Below, piece after piece: positions 57,609 to 64,000 of a stretch of 64,000 bases of DNA. The DNA is from Blasia pusilla. Taxonomy: Eukaryota; Marchantiophyta; Marchantiopsida; Blasiales. Position 1 is the first letter of the stretch. The number at the start of each line of letters is the position of its first letter. Below the pieces are notes generated by a model. It was not told the origin of the DNA and made no database searches. It saw only the letters and a program-made list of their open reading frames with translations. The stretch covers positions 33,666,001-33,730,000 of the forward strand of contig CM114273.1 of NCBI GenBank assembly GCA_050084515.1, in the 5' to 3' direction. Position numbers and translations under genes: made by a program.

Positions 57609-58987
57609 TCTGCCACCAATACACCCTTGTGCTATGCGGTTCCCACGGCTTTGGCAGTATCTTTCAGGCGAACACGACTGCACGTCTGGCCTACTATGGC
57701 CGCAGTTCAATGTCCAACCTCTTTGCCGTACGTTATTACAAAGAGAGGAACGTTGCAGTTATGAGGAGCTGTTGGTGAATTTTCCCGATGCCTGCTCGAC
57801 AGTTCAGGATGACGAAGAGTCACCGGTTTCTAACTCGTGAGAAATTCGCCCGGGCTTCTCTCTACCTCTCTCTCGACGTGGGTGAAAATCACGTGCAAAT
57901 GACGCGGTCTTCACAACTTACAACATACAGACAGAAAGGAAAACTACGCAGCTACGTAATAGACACTGCCCTCAACGTCTCACAGCGAGTAATTAACTGC
58001 TAACTCTCCCGCTTCGAACTTAAATGAGCGAGCCCCGTCCTTCTCCAGGAGTCAAATCCAGACAAACGAGCTACCGCACATGACAATCCTGATCTTAATT
58101 CCCCTGCTATCTCTCCGACGCAACGTTCCTCAAGTGCGCGCAGAACAAATCACAGACGGAAGAGTTCCGACGCCCCACTTCAACCCTCCACACCGCCAAC
58201 GCGCGCGCAATGCCAAAGCGCGGCGGTAAAACGGCACCCGAATCTCTCTCTCTCCGAAATTCACACCCGCGATGGCATCCGACCTCCCTTCTCCGCCTCT
58301 CAAACACCCTGACACGATCGATCGCGTGCACTACGAACTAGGAGAAAAAACCTCTCCACCATCGCCGCCCACCATGTACCATCCCACCATTACCCCGGGC
58401 CTCTCTCCCCTCCTGCAACAATTCCTTCGCAATTCTTCCCCTGCTGCGCTTCCCGAATCCCGAATCCCGAATCCCGATCCCAACGACTCGCTCGAGCGAG
58501 GAAGACTACTTACTCCTCCTCCCCTGCCCTCTTCCCCGCAAAGCTGTCACCACGTCTCATTAGGGCTGCACTAATGAGAGCGTGGAGCTAGATTACCCTC
58601 TAATCCAGCGAGGAAACGGACATCCGCGGTGGGCGGCACGATCGGGAGTACGCATCTATCGCAGCCGTGGAAACGTCAATCTCTCGACGGGATTAGCGCC
58701 CCCGCTAGTTTAGTTTTAGTTCAGTTTGGCTTAGTTTGTTTGGTTTCCTTGGATTGGCTAGGAGGGTGTCTGGACTCCGGACTCCGGAACGAATGCCCCC
58801 GCACACGTCAGGTAACCGTTGGGGAAACAAACGTTGAGCGTTTGCGGGCCGACGGCCGTCGTGGCACCGTTGACTTGACTGTTGTTGGACCTGTACGACA
58901 GGCGGATTTGCCGCTGCCTTCGAAGTGGAACTTCCCGGCAGCCGGACGGGTTCCGCGGACGCGTTACCAGGTCGCGTCTTTCCGAAG
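57609..58987 (-). promoter_or_regulatory. GC-rich 5' flank / promoter region of the VPS2 gene
   Basis: Upstream of the VPS2 start codon, G+C and CpG rise clearly above the AT-rich surroundings, and the stretch ends at the Helitron-like element at 58988. It should contain the 5' UTR and promoter. No single TATA box can be assigned. CT-rich words (tctctctctctccg, 58241-58257) and a cccgaatcccgaatcccgaat minisatellite (about 58451-58473) are visible. The composition also suits a divergent promoter. Confidence 0.4.
58272..58574 (+). CDS. Possible small or first-exon frame, divergent from VPS2
   Basis: A 100-codon plus frame begins in a favourable context (cccgcgATGGC), after a CT-rich leader typical of plant 5' UTRs, and points away from VPS2. 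The product starts MASDLPSPPLKHPDTIDRVH and is rich in Pro and Ser; I do not recognise it. It could be a first exon, but no continuing exon is evident downstream, and GC-rich DNA opens frames by chance (the opposite strand is open too). Confidence 0.2.
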   Translation: MASDLPSPPLKHPDTIDRVHYELGEKTSPPSPPTMYHPTITPGLSPLLQQFLRNSSPAALPESRIPNPDPNDSLERGRLLTPPPLPSSPQSCHHVSLGLH

Positions 58988-59454
58988 TCCTATATATAAA
59001 TATAATTAAAAGAAGATGGTGGTACTTTTGCCCTCCTCCGAAATTGACACGCTAGTATCACAAGCAAGTGCGATGCATGAAAAAAAAAATTTACACGTGA
59101 AAATAGGGAAGGCTTACACGTCGACACGAATGGGTTCCAAACCCGTCTTCTTTTAATAATATACGTATAATAGTTAACAAAATAATTAAAATAATAGGTC
59201 ATTAAAATGATTTCCATATGTGCAATATGCTACTAATTCTGATAATACTAGTCGGCGTTCGTGTCTCTTCTCCATGAGATTTGAGGATCCCTACCTCCGC
59301 TGTTCACACGTGTGTATGTTGGCCTCCTCCGATGATGACACGTGTAACATAAGACCTAAATTAACATAACAAAAGAACTAAACTTAAATTAACTAGCGAG
59401 ATGCCTTTTCTCACGGGTGATTTTCACACGTGCATAGCACGGGTCTTATGCTAG
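58988..59454 (+). mobile_element. Short Helitron-like element (non-autonomous)
   Basis: The left end reads TCCTATATATAAATATAATT, resembling the 5'-TC + AT-rich start of plant Helitrons. The right end has a small hairpin (CGTGC-ata-GCACG, about 59429-59441) followed about 9 bases later by CTAG with a T after it (59451-59455), as at Helitron 3' ends. Inside, cctcctccgaaattgacacg (59033) and cctcctccgatgatgacacg (59321) are near-copies. The base before the left end is G rather than the usual A, which weakens the call. No RepHel frame is present in its 467 bases. Confidence 0.45.
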
Positions 59455-61659
59455 TCTATATAATTAGAAAATTCCTATGTTGATAGTTGGAAATAATAGA
59501 AGGAGCGACGTAAATAAATTTCATTTCAATTCTTGATCCATATCATTTAATGACAATTAAATCAAGAAGGAAAATAAAAGTGTCATTCCTAATCTAGGGT
59601 GAAAGAAGCCTTCCTTTTCATTTAATTTAGTTAGATAGAAAGAAGTTATTAGAGGGGACAAGTGTCAAGACGAGAGACAATCCTAAAAGATAGGATATTT
59701 TGAGAATATTATAAAAAGCACATATTCATCCTGAGTTCAAATATCCACTCACCCGTCATTTTTTATAAATAAGTTTGTCATTTATCATGGCATTTATATT
59801 ATTATAAGTTAGCATGCTTGTGTTTAAGTATGAAAATGATTTTTTAATAATTCCTAGATATTTTTTATTTTAAAATTAAAATATGATTTATTTAAATTTT
59901 AAAATAAGAATAAAATTTCACTTTTAAGATAAATCTCCTCAATTAAGATTTAAAAAATACGGGAATCCCCTAAATCGTTTCATTCCTCCACAAAATTTTA
60001 AACAAAATTTTTTCTTCCCACCATAATAAAATCCACTCACAAATTATTAGTTAATTTTAATTACTGAAATAATTTCCCTTTTCCATATAAATTAAGGTCA
60101 CTTTCCTAAAATATCAAAGGTGAATTAAAATAATTAGTTTTAAAAATAATCAGAAATTTATTTCAAAATTTAAATATGATTTCTATTTTCTTACATCTTA
60201 GAAGAGTAATGACATTCCACTCTTCTAAGTAATTCCACTCTTGAATTAAAATTTACATGATATCCCACTCCCCTAAATAATTCCACCCTTTCATAAATTT
60301 AAACAATATCTACTCCTCCTTTAAAACTCATTGTCACTTTCCCATCAATCATGAATTAAAAGACAAAAATTTCAAATTTATTAATTTTTTCCTGATTATT
60401 CCACTATTTTGTCTTATTATATATTTAGGATCACTCATTGTAATATGAATTTTTTAACTATTAATAAAAATATTTTCCTTTTCCACTCAAATTCATTTTC
60501 TCTACCTATCTAATGTGAATTAAAGAAAAAAATTCAAATATGTTTCTATTTTGTCTTATTATCCCACTATTTTTTATTGTACATACAAGGTCGCCCATTA
60601 TATTATAGATGGATTGGAAAGTGAAATTTCAATTTCATCTCCATATAGCACTTTTAATCAATAACATAGTTCATAATTGATTTATAATGGCATTTACAAA
60701 ATTTTGAAAATTAATTATCATTTTGGGAAGTAATTTAAATTCATGCACGGCAGGGCATGAGTTTACACTAATCAATTTGAATTTTTCCTTCAAATTGGAA
60801 GTATTCTATATGTATATTGATATCTTATTAGTTCATTTAATTATGTCATCCATCGTGGATATCCTTCTCGGGAAAAATTGATATTTTTTTCCATATTCTA
60901 CTAGTATACTTCATTTTTCTCACCATATTGTGCATTTAAATTTATTTTGTTCCAAGATCAAAATATGTCTTTAGTAGGCCATGTCACTTGGGTGGCGCTG
61001 CTGGCGCATTTAGGCGGGCATCCATGTGATGGGTTTTGAGTAGCTCTTAGTTTTGGAATGTTCATGGAAGAGGAAAATTAATTTTGGATAGTCCCGATGT
61101 CCTAAGGTTTCTATGCGCAAATATATGACCATAGAGATACATAAGTCGTCCCAAAAGACACCTTGGCAAACACACCAAGGTGATTGTCTTGCCCTTCTAA
61201 GACATCTTGACATTTGGGTGAATAAAAATGTAGGGGGAAAAGTTTGGCATTAAGTGAAGCCTACGGCCATCTACAAGGCGTGAAATGACTCATCCTAATC
61301 TTTCCTTTATCTTATATGCCATTCATTGTGGCACGATTAAGAAAGATTAATTTTAGGAATTAAAATTCATTTTTGTTCCTCGCATGCTCCCGACGCCATA
61401 TCTACTTGCAAAGTGCGTCCCCTTAATTCTCCTTGTATTCAATTTCACACTGAGCCTTATTCAATTTATCTAATAAGTTATTTTTAGTCTTGATCTAGAT
61501 ATGTAATCTACACTATTAAGGTATTTTAAATAGACATATTTGGTGATCTTTCATGGCAAATCCCTCAAGATCCTTCATATTTATCAGATACCTTGTTTTA
61601 CACATAGTAGATCAAGATCCCTCCTAATCCGTCCTATCCACTAGTTTTGATATCTCTTC
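59455..61659. other. AT-rich DNA, no gene recognised
   Basis: It begins TCTATATAATTAG immediately after the Helitron-like terminus, which could be the 5' end of a second Helitron, but no matching 3' end was found. The rest has repeated words of the type 'tccact(c/a)ttttaaatt' and no frame above 67 codons. Confidence 0.4.
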
Positions 61660-62460
61660 TTTATAGAATGTCTCAACCCTCATAACCAAATGTGCACCAA
61701 CATAAATCATTAGAACTCTAGTGGACTCACACTCAGATGGAAATGTGTCGAAGTCTCATGAGAAAGATTTGGGCCTTGATGTACATCTCAAACAATGATG
61801 GTTATGATTTGGAAGAACATGATCAAAAAATGGATGGAACTTTAGAAGATCTCAAGGCCCACAAGAGTTAGACTCTGATAGGACTACAACCTATCTTAGA
61901 ACTTGATTGAGTATTTGGGAATTCCCCATAGTTGAGATCATAATAGCTAGACCCAAGATGTATTTGGTATGAATAAGATGGAATTGGAAAGTTATTGAAA
62001 AGTTAGTTCCAATTCACAAAAATATGCACAAGCAAATTAAAGTCTTTCATTGACATAGAACTATTAGAATGATAGTTTGGGTTGAGGGCATAAGAAGCGG
62101 CACAAGAAGAACTACTTGGATAAAGGAAGGGGATGCAGTTCTCTACAACTATATATAAGGGGGAAGGTCTCCAAGGGATTTTAGAACCTCAACCTCACCT
62201 TGAGAACCATGGGGTGAATCAAGGGCAAGAGATAGATTGAGAGCTTGGCATTGGGGTTTTGATACCAAGCCAAGTCCACGTATTCTAGTTTTGGATGCAA
62301 ACCTTAGACCTTGACCAAGGCCTTAGATATTTAGTTGTGATTTGAGAATCATTTGAGGTCCTTTACGTAGTGAGAAATACAAGATGCACTAGCATCATTC
62401 CAAGTCCCTAGACTATTACAAAACCATGTCCCAAGTCTTGAATAATTGTCTTCCATGGAT
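61660..62460 (+). repeat. Gypsy-associated repeat, uninterrupted copy
   Basis: About 800 bases correspond in order to the three separated segments at 18165-18300, 21635-22045 and 22840-23170. It lies upstream of a Gypsy integrase relic in the same orientation, so it may be LTR or untranslated leader sequence of that family. The termini are not defined. Confidence 0.5.
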
Positions 62461-62649
62461 GAGAGTTTTCATTCAAACTCAAAAATAAAATTATAATGTT
62501 GCAAGTAGCTCATATTTTCTTTGACAATTTTTCAGACACGGGGTTTGCCAAGTGAACTTAGTATTCAATAACGGTACCAATTTTAACCCTAAGTTTTGGA
62601 TGTGTTTTTTTAAGACACTATGAGCGAATTTACTCCTAAGTTCAAGCTA

Positions 62650-63380
62650 TGACTCAAACAAGGTGGGTCAAGCAAAGCATGTAAACTTGGTGCTTGAGGA
62701 ATATCTTTGAATCATGTTTCAGTGGATCAACCCAATCGAGCAAAGCATTTCCAATACTGGAGTTTAAGTATAACAACTCCATGCATTCTGTGACAAGATA
62801 TTGGTCATTTCCGTTAGAAGTAGCATTAAATCCCAAGACCCCAACTTGGTTTGAAGAACTAAAGGCACCTCATTTAAGGAATCCCATGTCAGGAATGGAC
62901 AGAGGACTTCTTGGCAAAGCGGTTATAGGACTATGAACAGACTTCCGCTTTGTTAGAACGCGCCCGATGTCGCTACAAACATCAAGCTAATGTTCATTGG
63001 TGGGATGTAAGATTTGAAGTTGGAGATCTCGTTTGGCTAAGACTAAGGTCCCACCAATTACCTTCAAGTATTTTTTGGAAGATGACACCAAGATATGTGT
63101 GACCCTTTAAGGTATCATATTAATTGAGGTTACCGTTGGAGATAAAGCGAGTTCATGATGTGTTCCACGTTAGAGAATTGAAGGCATTCATGGATGACCA
63201 AGACCCCTTGAGAAAAGATTCCTGCAACCCACCCTAATCATAGTCGAAGATCAAGAGGAGTTCGGAGTCAATAATATATTGGATGAGCATAAAATAAAGA
63301 GAGGAAATAGATTAGTAAATGGGTACTTAGTGGCATAGAAAGTCATAACTTATGGGAAAGAACACACGAACCAAATAGTA
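62650..63380 (+). pseudogene. Ty3/Gypsy integrase C-terminus and chromodomain-like relic
   Basis: Conceptual translation across stops gives FKYNNSMHSVTRYWSFPLEV at about 62764 (family: YN.s.H.at...sPfe). Next come ALLERARCRYKHQANVHWWD and FEVGDLVWLRL at about 62950-63045, and KRVHDVFHVRELKAF at about 63145-63190 (family: vHdVFHVS.LK). The segment NNILDEHKIKRGNR...NGYLV near 63270-63335 looks like the start of a chromodomain. Stops and at least one shift break it. The protease, reverse transcriptase and most of the integrase are absent between the upstream repeat (ending near 62460) and this block, so the copy is internally deleted. Confidence 0.65.
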
Positions 63381-63867
63381 ATGTGACTTATATTGAGGAA
63401 CTTCTAGAGGAATTTTTATTTGCAGAGAAGGTAGATGGTGAGATTGGAGTTTAGTGCATAGCTTGGCCTAGTTTGTAGAATCGCCATTGGCCGAATTTTG
63501 CTTTGGAATATGATATTAATGGTATGTGGAAGTTTGGAAATTCCAAAACTTAAAGAAAATGTCCATTTTTTTCTACAATGAGGAATGGTTTTTGAATGTT
63601 CCTATTGGGATACATATACTTGTGAATGGAGCATAACTTGTACATGTTGTGGCATCAAGATATTAGATGGTTGAGCTTGACACGTTTTGCTACCGCAAGT
63701 AGAGTCCAAGTGTCATGTACTTATTATGACCCAACATGCCAAGGTATATTAGATTGGCGTAGGCTTGGATGTCAAAAAAAACCCAAGGCGTTGGTGAATT
63801 CAACCCAAGGATTTCCTATGGTGTCCTTAGAGGGCTGCAACTCAAGTTGACGAGAATGTCGACTCGA
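63381..63867. other. Spacer between Gypsy pol relic and candidate polypurine tract
   Basis: A 74-codon plus frame at 63626-63850 has no known motif. It is best read as untranslated or decayed Gypsy sequence. Confidence 0.35.
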
Positions 63868-64000
63868 CTAAGTGGGGGAGCGTCTTAAATCGATAAGTCT
63901 ATGGCACTCATGCTATCCAAGAAGCAAGTCATGATTGTGGGTCCAAGGAGGAAAGACCTTTGTATGACCCACCAAAGTTGGAAGCTAGACTAGCTAGTTA
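63868..64000 (+). mobile_element. Candidate polypurine tract and start of Gypsy 3' LTR
   Basis: agtgggggagcg (63871-63882) is a polypurine-rich word about 500 bases after the integrase relic, followed by tcttaaatcgataagtc. A similar word precedes an insertion at about 22033-22045. The LTR runs off the window, so it cannot be confirmed. Confidence 0.3.

Overview
This is a nuclear DNA segment from a land plant. It is mostly an AT-rich field of decayed transposable elements, with one complete conserved gene. The plant assignment rests on a ten-exon ESCRT-III gene of the plant VPS2.2/VPS2.3 type with GT-AG introns, plant-style Copia, Gypsy, hAT, DUF7869-type and Helitron-like remains, and CCCTAAA-related (plant-type telomere) repeats. 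The VPS2 protein mixes features of Arabidopsis VPS2.2 (N-terminal half) and VPS2.3 (C-terminal half). This would fit a lineage outside the Arabidopsis duplication, but the species cannot be fixed from the window. Two kinds of DNA alternate: AT-rich repeat space, and CpG-containing GC-rich islands at about 1-400, 8440-14960 and 57600-58990. The last of these is the 5' flank of the VPS2 gene.

Layout. 1-8440: a GC-rich edge, then a 4.2-kb fold-back element (about 1172-5395) with two 478-base terminal inverted arms and a nearly concentric inner inverted repeat, then anonymous AT-rich DNA. 8440-14960: a GC-rich, microsatellite-rich island with many chance reading frames and no protein I recognise. 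15000-35500: repeat space with minus-strand Copia reverse transcriptase and Gypsy integrase relics, a Gypsy-associated repeat split by two insertions (its uninterrupted relative is at 61660-62460), two solo LTRs of one family (27109-28089 and 30984-32012) with recognisable target-site duplications, and three copies of a dispersed repeat. 35800-41300: two inverted copies of the start of an unrecognised gene; the longer copy (minus strand, 39715-41271) keeps a clean intron but is broken by frameshifts and stops.

41790-50320: a dense cluster of arrays and nested elements. It holds a short-motif array, a roughly 150-base tandem array, a DUF7869-like transposon fragment, a 1-kb array of GC-rich mini-hairpins, a hAT relic joined directly to a Copia relic, and degenerate telomere-like repeats. 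The Copia copy carries a deletion whose junction is filled by a perfect inverted copy of the neighbouring bases.

53841-57608 (minus strand): the VPS2-type ESCRT-III gene, encoding 215 residues and ending in a MIM1-like helix. Its 5' flank is GC-rich and is bounded by a short Helitron-like element (58988-59454). The right end holds the Gypsy-associated repeat and a decayed Gypsy integrase.

The genes here do not form a functional pathway: one housekeeping membrane-remodelling gene sits among decayed elements. I did not find a convincing undescribed multi-gene system. The most unusual items are the GC mini-hairpin array, the concentric fold-back element, the snap-back filler in the Copia copy, and the GC island without recognisable genes.
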